Of a stretch of 64,000 nt of DNA, positions 9,774 to 21,379 are shown piece after piece. The translations under genes and the position numbers were made by a program. The notes under the pieces are model-generated. The model worked only from the letters and a program-made list of their open reading frames with translations. It ran no database searches and had not been told where the DNA came from. The stretch spans positions 266,631 to 330,630 of the forward strand of contig CAWAMR010000004.1 in assembly GCA_963783095.1 (NCBI GenBank), written 5' to 3'. The stretch is from CAWAMR01 sp963783095. Its GTDB lineage: Bacteria > Planctomycetota > Planctomycetia > Gemmatales > Gemmataceae. Each line of letters starts with the position of its first letter. The first letter of the stretch is position 1.

Positions 9774-12700
9774 TTAAGGGATGATTGGGGTTGGGTAATT
9801 GATCGGCGGTTCCTGGGTTTGAGATCCCTTGGTCGGAACCGGTGGGGCGTCGAAACCGGGCACCTGCAAGCTAGCAGGTATCGGAGCATTAGGATCGAAC
9901 GACTGCGATACTCCTCCCTTCGGTACCATCGGAGCGGGCGTCGGCAGTGGAGCCGGGGCCGGGGTTGGAGTGGGTTGCGGCTGAGGCAACGATGGGGGCA
10001 GCCCGTTCATGGGAGAATTCTGCACCGGAACCAGGGGAGGCTGCAATTGCGGCAATTCCCCGCGAAGCACCGGCTTGTCCTTGCCGCCGGCATACTTCTC
10101 CACCTCGGTTTGATTCCAGTTCATGCGCTTGACGTGTTCCAGAGCGATTCGATCGGCATCGGCAGAACAGCGAATGATGTGCGGCGTCAGAATCACGATC
10201 AATTCCGACTTGGACTGGGTCTGGGTGCGATAGCGGAACAAGGCACCGACGTAAGGCAGATCGCCGACCAACGGGATCTTGTTCTCGGTGCGGGTGTTCT
10301 GCTTCGTGATCAAGCCGCCGATGACGACCGTTTCGCCGTCTCCTGCGAGGATCGTCGTCTGAACCTGCTGCACGTCGAATACGGTGGCAAAAATGTTGTT
10401 ACCCAGGGTGACTTGCGAGGCCTGCGGCGTTGTCACGCTCGGTGCCGCCCGCAACAGCACTTTCCCGTCGGGACTGATACGAGGAGTAATTTGCAGCGTA
10501 ACACCCGTATCGCGATAATTGACCGACGGCGAAAAGGTTCCCAAAGAACTGACCGTACCACCCGTTACATACGGGTAGGATTGACCGGCCTGCACATAAC
10601 CGACCTGATTGTCGAGCACCTGGAGTACCGGGGTGTTGAGCACGTCGATTCGGCCCTGGACTTTCAAGGCCCGGACCAGGACGCTCACCGAATCGCTGGC
10701 GGCAGAGAAAACGAACCCGCCCATGCCATTGGCATCGGCTCGACCAACGCCGAGACTGTTGATCGCCTGATACCCCATAAGTCCAGCTCCTGCGGTGCTA
10801 TTGGAGGGCAGTGCCGCAGTCGTATTGAACTGGGTGCCGGGGTAGGCATACTGCGACGCCGTGCTGCTGACGGTCGTCCCGCCGGCGGTGATGGAAGTCG
10901 TGCCGCTGGTCGGAATGATCGAGCGCTGGAAGACCAGCGGCGTTTGCAGACCAATTTCGACGCCGAACTCTTCGGTGTTGTTCAAGGTCACTTCAGCGAT
11001 CAGCACCTCGATCGACACCTGAAGCGGCTCCGCATCGAGCCGCTGCAACATCCGCATAATATCTTCAAACCAGTACTCGGTGGCATTGATCAGGATCGAG
11101 TTGGTGACCGGTTCCGGCGTTATCAACACCGTCCGCGAATTGATCTGCCAGTCGGTGGCCCAGTTGGATGAACTATAGACTGCAAGAACCCCGGTATAGA
11201 AGGTCTGCAAGGCAGTCTGCACGTCGGCGGCAGCGGCGTTGCGCAGTTTCACGCACCTGGTTGACCCGGTTCTGCACCTCCTGGTTTTCCAGCCGATCGA
11301 CGATCGCTGAAATCACGTCGAGATCGTTGGGAGTACCGGCAACTATGACGGAATTGGTGCGCCCATCGACACTGATTCGGATGGTAACCAGGTTCGCGCT
11401 ATCGGAAGGCTGGCCTGTCAAAGACAACAGCGGACGAGTCGAGGTCGAAGTTCGAGCCGCCGGCGTTGGCACCGCCTGGGCCGCCACCACCACCACCACC
11501 GCCGCCCGTTGTGCCGGTGGTGCCGCCGCCGTAGAACAGCTGCGACAGGAGATTGGCGGTCAACACCGCATCCGCTCGCTTGAGCGTGAAGATGTTGACG
11601 TTGGACTTGGCGACGGAGGTAACGTCGAGATCCCGGATCACTGCCAGAATCAGATCCATCGTCTTGGGCGGAGCGGAAACGATCAGGCTGTTGGTGCGGA
11701 TGTCCGCGGTCAAGTGAACATCCTCGACATATCCGGACTCAATAGCCCCCCCCTTGCCGTTTCCACTCAAAAAACGTAGGCTGACAGTTTTGGTTCTATT
11801 CAGCTGGCTGTTTGCGCCACCACCGCCGCCTGCCCCCAAACCACCCGCGCCACCGCCGCTCGCACCTCCGCCACCGGCACCAAAACCGCCACCCGCGCGG
11901 CACCGCCACCGCCCGCACCACCGCCGGCTCCAAAACCACCCGCTCCCCCACCGCCCGCGCCCGCACCACCGCCGGCACCCACTCCCCCGGCCGCCCCGCC
12001 GCCTGCTCCAGCGCCGCCCACGCCGCCTGCTGCTGCGTTGGGAAACGCCGTCGATTGCGGCATAATTCCCTGATAGAGGGCTGTCTGAAGCTCAGTGGCA
12101 AGATCATCGGCCAGGGCATTTCTGAGTCGAACGACGCGCAGATCGTTGACTGCACCCGACACCGTAGTGTCGATGCGCTCGATCAATCCCCGGATCTCTT
12201 CCAGATCCTCCGGACCGGCCTGGACGAAGACCTGATTGCTGCTGGTATCGAAGCTGAAGCGAATCTGGTGCTGAAGGGCAGCTTCGCCCGGATAGCGCTG
12301 GGTGTAGAAGCTGTTGAGCATCGTCGCAACGGTCTGCGCCGAAGCCTTATGCAACGGAAACGCAAAAGCTTGGGCCTGCGGCGAATTCTTGCGGTCGAGC
12401 TTCTTGATCTCCTTGATGATATCGTCCATGCGCATGCCCGATGCCACCACCATGATGCTATTGAAGCGCGGCATTGGAATGAGCATCAACGAAATCGGTA
12501 AATTGCCCTGTTGGCCTCCGCCGCCCTGCTGTTGCGCTCCCAACGCACCCTGTTGCTGACCCCCACCGCCGCCACCAGTTCTGGGCGGAAGCAGCGACAA
12601 GGGGCCGGTCACGTTCATAACCAGTCGGGCATAGACCTGGTTCAGAATGTTGACAATGGCGGTTGCATCCCCATACTCCAGGGGGACCATCTCAATCTTC

Positions 12701-15700
12701 GGTTGCGCCTTCTCCGCGGCTGCGGAGAGCTGCCTGATGATTTCCAGGACTTGTTCGAGATCTGCTCTGTTGTTAACGTTGACGATGAGGTAGCCGAGCT
12801 CGGGAAGAGACTCGGTCACCACCGATCCGCGGAAGCCGGGCAATGCATTCAGGCCACCCTGTTCGCGGGGCGGAGGAGCCAGCTCAGGAGCTGTTTTCGC
12901 ATCTTTTTTCAGTTCTTTCTGAAGGACGTATTCATCACCTTTGGGGAACATCAGACCCGGAACGGGTGGGAGTTCCTCGAAACTGACGAGTTTGATGTTA
13001 CTGGGGCGAGGATCGAAGAAGAAAGCTCGGGAAGGGACATCCATGTCCCGTTGTTCAAAAAAACTTGGTCCTCTAGCTCCCTCATTCTCCGGAGCAGGTG
13101 CCTGGCCCCCGCCTCTGCGTCCACCTCCGCCCATGCCCCCGCCTCCTCCAAAGCCGCCGAAGGGGTTACCTCCTCCGAAGCCGCCCCCGCCTTGGTTGCC
13201 GCCGAAGCCGCCGCCCCCGCCCTGATTGCCGCCTCCGAAGCCACCAAAGCCGCCGCCGCCGGTGTTTCCAGTCTGAGTCGAAATGGGTCGAGCGGTTCGA
13301 GCGCCGGCCTTGAATCGCGTCGAGAGCCTGCTGAATCAGTGCCGGATCGATATTCTTCACGGGAACCAGTTGCACGGTTCGCGAGGTGTCCGCTGCCGCC
13401 TTGTCCAGTTGCGAGCAAAGTACCTGGATCTGATCGAGCACGGTCTTGGTGCAGTTCACGACGAGTGTGTTGCTTCGGTCATCGACGCCGACCGTGAGCG
13501 TCGCCTTGCTGCCGCTCGAAGTTGGATCGACATTCTGCGTCGAGCCTCCTCGACCGCCGCCACCGAACCCGAAAGCCCGGGAATCCGCCCAGGCTTCCTG
13601 TTGTGGATGACTGTGCCATATATGTCTTGAAGACATCTTTGACAGTAGTGGCGACCTCGCTGGCGACCGCGTGCTCCAGTTTGATCATGTGGGTCCGCAT
13701 GAGGCCTCCGGAATCAGTATCTTCTGCGTCGAGAAAATCCGTGAGCATCTTTTTAATGGTAATCAAGTCGAGGTAGCTTGCTCGAACCAAAAGCGAATTG
13801 GTTTCCGCATGTGCCAGAATCCGCACGCGCGTGGTCGATCGTTTGGGATCGATCAGAGCAGCGGTAGGCGCTGAACCCTGAGCCGTAAACCCGCCGCCGC
13901 CTCCTGGACCGCCGCCGCCCCCGAAACCGCCCCGGCCGCCTCCACCACCACCGAAGCCTCCACCGCCCTGACGACCACCAGTGGGCTGAGGGGCAGCTGG
14001 GGTATCTTCCTTGTTGTTGAACCATGCGTCCAGGGTCTTGGCGATGTCGGTTGCGTTGGCTTTCTTGATCTTAAGAACCGTGTAGTCGTTGGTATCCGTG
14101 TTCCGAATCGTGATGAGTCGAACCAACTCGGCGACCATCGCCGTGGTATTCGGATCGTCGCTCTGAACCAGGAGTCGATCGCCTACACCCATTAGGAAGA
14201 TCGGGCCTTTCTTTCCTTTGGGAAGCTCCTTTTTCGGAACCTCCTGGGGATCGGAAAATTGCTGGTTTGCCGTTGCCGCCACGAACTTCGGATTGCGGAT
14301 CGGCACCGAAGTCATCGGGCCTTTCTTCTCTTTGGCAGGTTCCTTCTCTTTGGGCAGGTCTTTCGCTTTGGGCAGATCCTTTTTCATGGGAGCAATATCT
14401 TCGATGCCCGGTCGAATGACTCTCGGCGTGTAGCCCATGTCGCGCAGAATAGGCTCCAGGGCATCGGCCAGGTTGCGAGGACTGGCATCCTTGAGCGGAA
14501 TTGAGATATTCTTGCTGCTGCCGCCGGAGGACTCTCCGCTCTGATTGGTGATGACCCCGATCGCCAGTTTCACATCCTTGATCTGGTCGGCAGTTCCATG
14601 AATGATTATGGCATTTTGTTCATCATAAGATATGTAGGGTGCGCCCTTGGCCGGATCGCCATACATCCCCTTGAGGATTTCCGCGACCTTGCCGGCATCG
14701 AACGACGACAGCAATACGGACTCGGCGACCAGTTTCGCAGGTTCGACACCTTTCAAATGTTTGGCAACTTCCACTTGATCTTGAGGAGAACCCCAAACCC
14801 AAATCTCATTTTGGCCGACGCTCCAGATGCGCATATTCGGGCTTGGTCTGAGAATTTCGGTCAGCGATTTTGCCAGTGATTCTGCCGTGCCGGGAACGGT
14901 GGGATAAGTCTTCATGTACGGAAGGGCGACAATAATCGGCACATCGCCTTTGTCCATGTCGGCAATCACCTTTTTCGCTGTAGCGATAACGTCCGGCGGT
15001 CCTTTGACGATAATCGTGTTGTTATCCTCATCCGAGGCGATGCTGTAGGCTCGTAATTTGTTGGCCGCTGAACTTGACGCAGCAGCCGCAGCAGCAGCGC
15101 CGGAGGCTGGGGGAGCAGCAGGAGGAGGTTGCCCGAAAAGAGCAGCCAATCCGCCGCCGCCGCCGCCGCGACGGAAGGGAAATTCGCCGGGGTTTGGAGT
15201 TGGGTTTGGAACTGGGGTGGTTGCGGAGGTACCGGACTGCACCGGGATCGCCGGTTTCGGTTCACCCAGCACGGTTCGGAGAATTTCTTCAACCACGCTG
15301 CGCTTTGCGGTACTTGAGGACAACCTTCAATGTACCACCCCCTCCTCCATTTGCTTCTCGCCGCTGCGGATGTGACCGATCACGCGCTTCAAATTGCCGA
15401 CCTGGTCGAACATCATCAGTTGATTGGCGGCCGTGAAAGCTTGAACTTCGGCGAACTTGCCCAGCATCTTCTTGATCTGCGGAGCAACCTCGTCCACCGG
15501 CCACATTTTCAACTGAATGACAACTTTGACCATTTCCCGCGAGGCTTGCTCGTCGAGTTCCATTTCTTCGACCTGACGGGCATTGCCGGCGTCCGGTTTA
15601 TCGTCCAGAGGGAACAAGCCGAAGCTCGTATCCCGCCGCATGAGCATGTAGCCCTTCTCGTAGAGCAGATCATTGATGTGATCGAGGATTTCCGGCAGGG

Positions 15701-16046
15701 TGCTGTCGCGGGTTTTCAGAGTGACCGTTCCGGTCGGGGGTTTATGGTTGCTGACGAAATCGAGTTTGCTGATTTCAGCAAACCAATCCATGATCCCCTG
15801 CCAGGTCTTGTCGACCAGCGCAACCGAGTATTTTTTCGGCGGTTTGACGACCTTCTTGACCTCGGGAACAGTGTCTTTTCCGTGATCCTTGACGACGATT
15901 TTGGGAAGTTCCTTGAGCGGCTCCGGGGCCTTCTGCGCAAGGAGAATGTTGAGACTGCTGCCCAACAGCACCAAGGCGGCAGCAACGGTGCCCAGTGCCA
16001 GCTTCGGCCAGGAAGCTCTTTTGCGAAGTTTTTCCATACTCTCCAT
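9774..16046 (-). CDS. gspD: Type II secretion secretin (GspD-like) with about 13 N-type modules, frame broken
   Basis: This is the outer-membrane channel of a type II secretion system. Across frames it spans about 2,090 codons, roughly three times a usual GspD. The N-terminal membrane or signal segment is near residues 15-37. Then come about thirteen N1/NolW-like modules, each with a core such as NSLLVRA, NTLVVNC, NSIMVVA, NQVFVQA, NSLIVSA, NSVIVAG or NSILINA followed by an amphipathic helix. The C-terminal secretin core is clear (VPLVGDLPYVGALF, then SELIVILTPHII), with a proline-rich tail. Modules are joined by long Gly/Pro-rich linkers. Frame changes fall near 15.3, 13.6, 13.2-13.3, 11.9, 11.4-11.5 and 11.2 kb, mostly in or beside the Gly-rich linkers. 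Confidence 0.9.
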
Positions 16047-16290
16047 TCCCCTTAAAACCCTGTGTTGCGCGGATCCCCGTGCAACAACGGATTCCTGGTT
16101 CCCGCTCTCCGTCCTGATGAGCGGACGATTCTAATCAGGACGATCGAAACGCCCCGCGTTATCGGTAAAGTCGGCAAAACCACCACATTCACATCAAGAG
16201 AATCTGCAAAGACTCAGAAATGGTTAATGTCCGACTCAAAACAGATTGTACCACAAACAATTGTCAAACGATTCAAAATTCCCTATCTTC
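16047..16290. other. Gap inside the T2SS operon
   Basis: This 244-base gap separates the PilO-like gene from the secretin. It is AT-richer than its flanks and holds no ORF I believe in. It is a candidate site for an internal promoter for the secretin. No hairpin repeat was seen. Confidence 0.4.
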
Positions 16291-17792
16291 TTACGGCCCC
16301 ATCTTTCTGGGCCCCCAACCACCCTTTTTGGGCCAGCCTTTTGCACCTGCTTTGCTTTTCGGATCGGGTACATTCTCGGGAAATGCACCCTTGGTCACCA
16401 TCGCCGCGGTCGCAACGTGGGGTGCCAAAGGCTGTACCGGGATTGAACTCGGCTGTTCCTCGCCATCCTCATCCACGATGAAACCTTTTTTGCTGTCCAC
16501 GGCCTCGGTCAACGACTGGCCGAGATGCCAACGATAGACTTTTCCAGGAAATAAAACGGGCGCACTCCCTCCAAACATCATGGCGGCGGCAGTCTGCGTG
16601 CGTCGCTGGGCGGTATAGTCTTCAATTCGTTGAATCAGAAGATCGGAATTGTCGATGACCCGCAGGATAACGAATTCCTTGTGATTCGCCTTGCCTTCGT
16701 CGCCGATTTCAAATTTCCAATTGAATTGGGGGCGGTAGAATTTTCGCACCGAAACGGTGTGTTCTTTCGTCGTTACATTGATGTAGTAATACCAGGTGAC
16801 CCAGATTTCGCCTTTGGGCGATTGCGTTACGGTGTAATCGTTCTTCAACATGAGATTTCGGATCGAAGCCTGTGCATATCCGTCGCTGTCCATGGTGATC
16901 TCATTGAGTTTAATAAAGGGTGAATGGTCTCTTGCCGGCGGCGGGGCCGCCATTTCCTTGGGTGGTGGGGGACCGGGGCCCATGAAGATGTTCTTGCCGG
17001 GGATTTTGAGATACTCCTGCGCGGTCGGCGGATATTTCCAGGTTTGGCGTTTCTTCTCGGCACTGGGGGATCGTCATCCTGACCCCGCGCCAGAGCCGAT
17101 GCCAGACTGAAGGGACTTCCATAGCCCTGATTCTTGGCGGGAAACTTGATCCAGGCGACGCCACCCATTCCGCCTGCAACCAGCCCCATCCGCGCGGGCA
17201 CGGCGATCAAAGTCGAACGGTTTTCGGCCTTGTCGATGATTAACGCTTCGATGGTCATCGTGATTTCGAGATCTTCCGACTTCGCACCGCGCACATTGGC
17301 CCCGGCTTGCGGCACCTGAATGTTCAGCTTGCGGATCTGATGCAAGAGCGGCTGGCGATACAGACCGTACATGAACTCCACGAGCGAATACAAATCGCCC
17401 CGCACCTGAATGCTGTAAGTCAGCCGGGTGTAGGCCGGCTTTTTGCCGGCCAGGATCGGGGCGTTGCGCGAATCGGGCTGGCCGGGCTTGAAGTCGCGAA
17501 CTTGAAGTTTTGAGTGCAAGAGGAGGTTTTGCAATAACTTTCCATATTCGTTGATGGCCAACGACTGATCGGCGGGCAGGCTCATCTGACGTTGGTCGAG
17601 TTCGTTCTTTCTCAGATGGAAAACGATGAGATCGCGTTCGTTCTCCTTCTTTTCCAGATCCTCCCGGAGCCGGCCGATCGTATCGCCGCGCTCGTTCAGG
17701 GGAACGAGAACGAATTGCCAGGCACCGAAAGCAGTCCCACCCAAAAGAACGAGGACCAGGAGCAGGACCGTCTGCCGAGAAACATCTTTCAT
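16291..17792 (-). CDS. PilO/GspM-like T2SS inner-membrane protein with extra C-terminal domain, one frame break
   Basis: The protein starts MKDVSRQ with one transmembrane helix (residues about 7-27) and a coiled coil (about 34-60). The ferredoxin-like periplasmic fold typical of PilO/GspM follows (YSIQVRGDLYSLVEFMYGL). One C seems missing in a C-run near 17069; after that the frame continues through EYLKIPGKNIFMGPGPPPPK into a basic and Trp/Tyr-rich C-terminal part of about 230 residues that I do not recognise. AGGAGG precedes the ATG at 17792, and the ATG overlaps the upstream gene's stop as ATGA, so translation is coupled. The role is inferred to be assembly platform together with the GspL-like protein. 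Confidence 0.72.
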
Positions 17793-19584
17793 GGGAGTCC
17801 TCCTGGCGGGGGAAACATACCGGGATTTCGCGGAAACATTCCTGGTACCGGCGCTGGATTCCGGTCGCGCCCGAACGGATCGGCAGGCATTGCCCCAGGG
17901 AGTCCTGCGCGGTGCGAAACCGGGAACTTCCATGCCCCCGCCAGGCCCTCCGAATCGGCCGGCACCCCCGCCGCCTCTGCGGTTGCCAAATGGATTGCCG
18001 AAACCGCCCTCTTCAGGGTCAAATCCCCCGGCGAAGTCGGCCGGCGCTTCCGGACGGGCTCCGACTTCCGCGTCCAGGATGAGTTTATACTCTGTTGCGC
18101 CACGATGGTCCACTTGCGCGGATCACGTACAACTGTCGGGGTTTGGCACCCTTGGCTGCTGTCGAACTGGCAGCCCCTTTGGATTCAGGACCTCCCAGAG
18201 TGTAGTGTTTATCGTTCCGCAGCGAATCGTTCAGTGCCATGACCGCTTCGTGATGGAGGGTGCCGATGGTGAGATCGAGTTTGGCCGAGTGTTTGGGCTG
18301 ATTCGTCTTGGCTCCCTGCATTTGATCGACTGCCTGGCCGATCAACAAGTCGACCCGAGTGTCCTTGGTATCGGGGAATCGAGCGGTCAAATCGTAAAGT
18401 TCATCCAGCCAGTTCACCCCTGAATTCTGCCAATCCGCCACTGCCTTGTATTGCTTCCAGGCCGGATCGAGCCTTTTCGTTTCGTCTTCGGTGTCCGAGA
18501 TCGTTGCCTGAAGTCGTTCGATTTCCGAATCTTTCTGCGCCACTCGCCAACGCCCAAACACTATTCCCGCCAAGAGTAAAAAACCAACCCCCGCGGCGAT
18601 GAGTATCTGCTTTTGCTGTTGCGGGTCGCGCCGAGCGCGAGGTTCGTGCGGTACCAGGAAGTTGATGGGAAGGGTAGAGGGCCGGGATGCGTAAGCAAAC
18701 AGTCCGACGAGTGAAGCGAAGTTGGCCCTGGATTCCGGGGTTAGTTCACTATCCACCCCCGCCATCGGATCGTAGGCAAAGGTCGGTATGCGCAATACCT
18801 TCCTGAATTCGGCCCTGCCATGCGCCTGCTGCTTCCGCTTCGACGACGTACAGAGCACGCACCGGATTTTGCGGCGACTGGCCGTTGAAGACCGCCAGAT
18901 TTCTGCGAATCTCCGACACCAGAGCCGTTTCGGAGCTTACCGACGTGGTCGATAAGGAACGCGAGAAAATGACCGATCCGCCTCGACCGATCAGCAATTC
19001 CGCCCATTTATCGCCCAGCGTCAAGACGGCGACAGGCCATTCTGCGGAAGCGGGCGGCATAACCGCGCCGTCTTTGACCGCACGCTGAAACGAGGCCATG
19101 GCACCAAAAGGCCGTGGGGTCAGTCCCACCAGTTTCAACCCCGCCGCAGCGCACAGCGCCTTGTAAGCGTTGGTGAGATCCTTGCGCATGGCGAAAGCAA
19201 GCGCCCGGCGCTGGCCATCGGCATCGGGGATCGGCGCTGCGAAGTAGTCGATCACGACGGAGTCGCCTGCCTCCGTCAATTCTTTCTGCGCCTGGAAGCG
19301 AACGACATTCGCTTCTTCAAACGGCGTGATCCCGGGGGGCAGCTTGATTTCTTTGAGAACGAGCCTTTCTCGCCCCACGGAAATAAGCACCGGCGCAGCG
19401 GCCACCCCTGCATCCTTCAATGCCTCGCGCAGCCGGCGTCCAAGTTCCGGTGCGGTGGCAACGCTGATGCCCCGACATCAGGCACGATGAGCGCACGATC
19501 CACCTTGATCGAATTCGACCGCACCTGAGCCGATGCTATATGGAGCTGTCCCTGCTCCACATCCAATGTCAAAAAACGAGGCAA
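17789..19584 (-). CDS. GspL-like protein (PilM-PilN fusion type), TTG start, frame broken
   Basis: About 598 residues after repair. The N-terminal half is an actin-like PilM/GspL cytoplasmic domain (LPRFLTLDVEQGQLHIAS at the start, later RPFGAMASFQRAV). One transmembrane helix follows (ILIAAGVGFLLLAGIVFG), then a PilN-like periplasmic part with a coiled coil and a Gly/Pro/Phe-rich tail. The start is TTG at 19584, supported by TAGGAGA five bases upstream; no ATG fits in this frame. Frame breaks lie near 19473, 18830, 18110 and 17930. It probably links the secretion ATPase to the PilO-like partner. The stop overlaps the next gene's ATG. Confidence 0.72.
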
Positions 19585-19611
19585 AGGTATCTCCTAAAGA
19601 AGCACGTCGTA

Positions 19612-19690
19612 ACAGAGGACAGCCAGTGGACAATGGATAGTGTTCCGGCCTTCTCTCCTGTCTCTCCTGTCCACTGACCACTATTCGCTA
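19612..19690. repeat. Imperfect hairpin with tandem words inside the T2SS operon
   Basis: The left part carries GGACAG and CAGTGGACAATGGATAGTG; the right part carries CTCCTGTCTCTCCTGTCCACTG and ACCACTATTCG, which pair in opposite orientation. The element fills most of the 103-base gap between gspK and the GspL-like gene, the largest gap between gspH and the PilO-like gene, and abuts the gspK stop. Confidence 0.6.
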
Positions 19691-21379
19691 TTGCAAGTCT
19701 CTAAATGCTCGTCCCAATTCGGTCAGGTCGCGATAGTACATGATGCGGGGCGTCAATTGACTCGTGTCCACGACGGCCTCCACGCGATGCTGCGGGCCCG
19801 ACTGACCGAAGTAGCCGATGGACTGTACCCGATAGATGTAAGTGCTCGCCGTGATGAATTGCTCCGCCACCTGCAACTTGGCAGGAGTGACGCTCGCCAG
19901 GGTGTACAACCAAATGGTTGATTGAAAGACCGGATCGGCGGAGGCAAGGGCATCGAGGGTGGGCCGTTGGGCGAGAATGTTCTGGATATCGGTCGACGTA
20001 AAGCCGGGAATACTCATCAACACGTACTGCGAGGCGGTGTTCACATTGATCCGACCCGGCAGCGATGACGACTGGGAAGTTGTGCATTGCTGTTGCAGCG
20101 TTGGAAACAAGGTCTGGGCGTCGGTGATCGACTGGATGGGCGAAGGATAAACGGTGTCGGGCTGGCCTTTGCTGCCGGGAACCTGGACATACGATCCAAT
20201 GATCGAATACAGCGATGTGATTTGTTGTTTCGCCGTCGGCGCGGTACTGGCACCCAGGGCCGTTTGCACGGCTGCGTCCAGGTCCGAGCTCATTCCCAGA
20301 GTGACCTTCCCCGCCGGCATCGCCGTCAGCGGGGTATAAAGCTGATAGGCAATGAGATAACTCGCCAGATCGGCACTCAGACCGGCCTGACCCGTAAGAT
20401 TGCTGTAGAGCGTGGAGAGAGGAGTGCTGTTGACGTATATTTTGGGTGTCCCCGAACTGGAAACATTCATCTCCCGGCTATAGACGGTCAAAAAGGGCAA
20501 CAACCCGCCATTGGTATTTTGCGCGTTGCCGCCGTCATCGCCAAAGTCGCCATTGCGGTTCCGATCGGTCCCGAACAGAACATCGGGAGTGACGCCCTGA
20601 ACAAACAACAATTCCTCGACGCTGCTAAACTGGGCATTTTTGCAACGATAGCCGGGACTTAAACCCATGTAATACGAGCTTTCCGCTCCGCCGTCTCGGG
20701 CATTTTCATCCACGTCGATCCAATCGACGATGGAGTTGGCGATCGAGCTACTCATCGTAACATTCGGCACATTCTGCAAATTCATCAGGGCGTTGTAGAG
20801 GATCGTGCCCTGCGTCGTTGTCATACCGCTGGCATTCGTCGTTTGCGTTGTCCCGGTTGCCCCCGCGATCGTGGCCGCAGTGGCAACGGCGGCAGTGGAG
20901 GCCGCTCCTCCGGTATCGAGCTGGTAGAGAGAATTCAAATTCAATTTAGCGCATTCATCCGCGACGCCGTAGCGAACCGTGGGCTGACCGTTGTTGTCGG
21001 TCACACTGTAGTCGAGTGCTACCAGAGAAAATCGGCCCTGGCGCTGGTTGCCGGTCGCGGGTGCGATGATCTGACTGTAAAAAAGCGTTGAATTATCGTA
21101 AGGATTGCTGTTGAGAACGCCCGTGTAGGCGGTCGGGTCGGCGAGCATGGCCGTGGCGTAGTACATGCCCCCATCCGCAAGCGCTCTGGCCTCGGCACCT
21201 TGTTGAATCCGAGAGACAGCGCGAAATTCTCCCATCATGTAATCGCCAAACCGATAGGCCGCGAGCGAAAGCACGACGATCACAATCAACACGGCGATGA
21301 TGGCGTACCCTTGGCGATCTCGTTCGCTGCCGGATCGAGTGCGTGCTGTTCGGAAATCGAAGGACGTTCTCATATTCAC
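19688..21379 (-). CDS. gspK: Type II secretion minor pseudopilin GspK
   Basis: The 563-residue intact protein caps the pseudopilus tip. It has the short basic N-terminus and hydrophobic helix of GspK (G-Y-A-I-I-A-V-L-I-V-I-V-V), then an alpha-domain with a helix-hairpin-helix-like segment (INVNTASQYVLMSIPGF). This is far longer than the roughly 330 residues of the enterobacterial protein, owing to Thr/Ala/Ser-rich inserts. The GTG at 21379 overlaps the gspJ stop as GTGA; an ATG six bases further in (21373) is an equal candidate. It is one of the few unbroken large genes in the first half of the window. Confidence 0.85.
   Translation of the reverse strand: MNMRTSFDFRTARTRSGSERDRQGYAIIAVLIVIVVLSLAAYRFGDYMMGEFRAVSRIQQGAEARALADGGMYYATAMLADPTAYTGVLNSNPYDNSTLFYSQIIAPATGNQRQGRFSLVALDYSVTDNNGQPTVRYGVADECAKLNLNSLYQLDTGGAASTAAVATAATIAGATGTTQTTNASGMTTTQGTILYNALMNLQNVPNVTMSSSIANSIVDWIDVDENARDGGAESSYYMGLSPGYRCKNAQFSSVEELLFVQGVTPDVLFGTDRNRNGDFGDDGGNAQNTNGGLLPFLTVYSREMNVSSSGTPKIYVNSTPLSTLYSNLTGQAGLSADLASYLIAYQLYTPLTAMPAGKVTLGMSSDLDAAVQTALGASTAPTAKQQITSLYSIIGSYVQVPGSKGQPDTVYPSPIQSITDAQTLFPTLQQQCTTSQSSSLPGRINVNTASQYVLMSIPGFTSTDIQNILAQRPTLDALASADPVFQSTIWLYTLASVTPAKLQVAEQFITASTYIYRVQSIGYFGQSGPQHRVEAVVDTSQLTPRIMYYRDLTELGRAFRDLQ

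Noticed and set aside
9423..11171. A 582-codon plus-strand open frame opposite the secretin
   Set aside because: It is Arg/His/Gln-rich with no domain, and is the antisense shadow of the well-supported secretin core.
11200..15350. Programmed ribosomal frameshifting in the secretin
   Set aside because: At least six changes in both directions are needed, many neighbouring genes are broken the same way, and no slippery heptamer with a downstream stem was seen.
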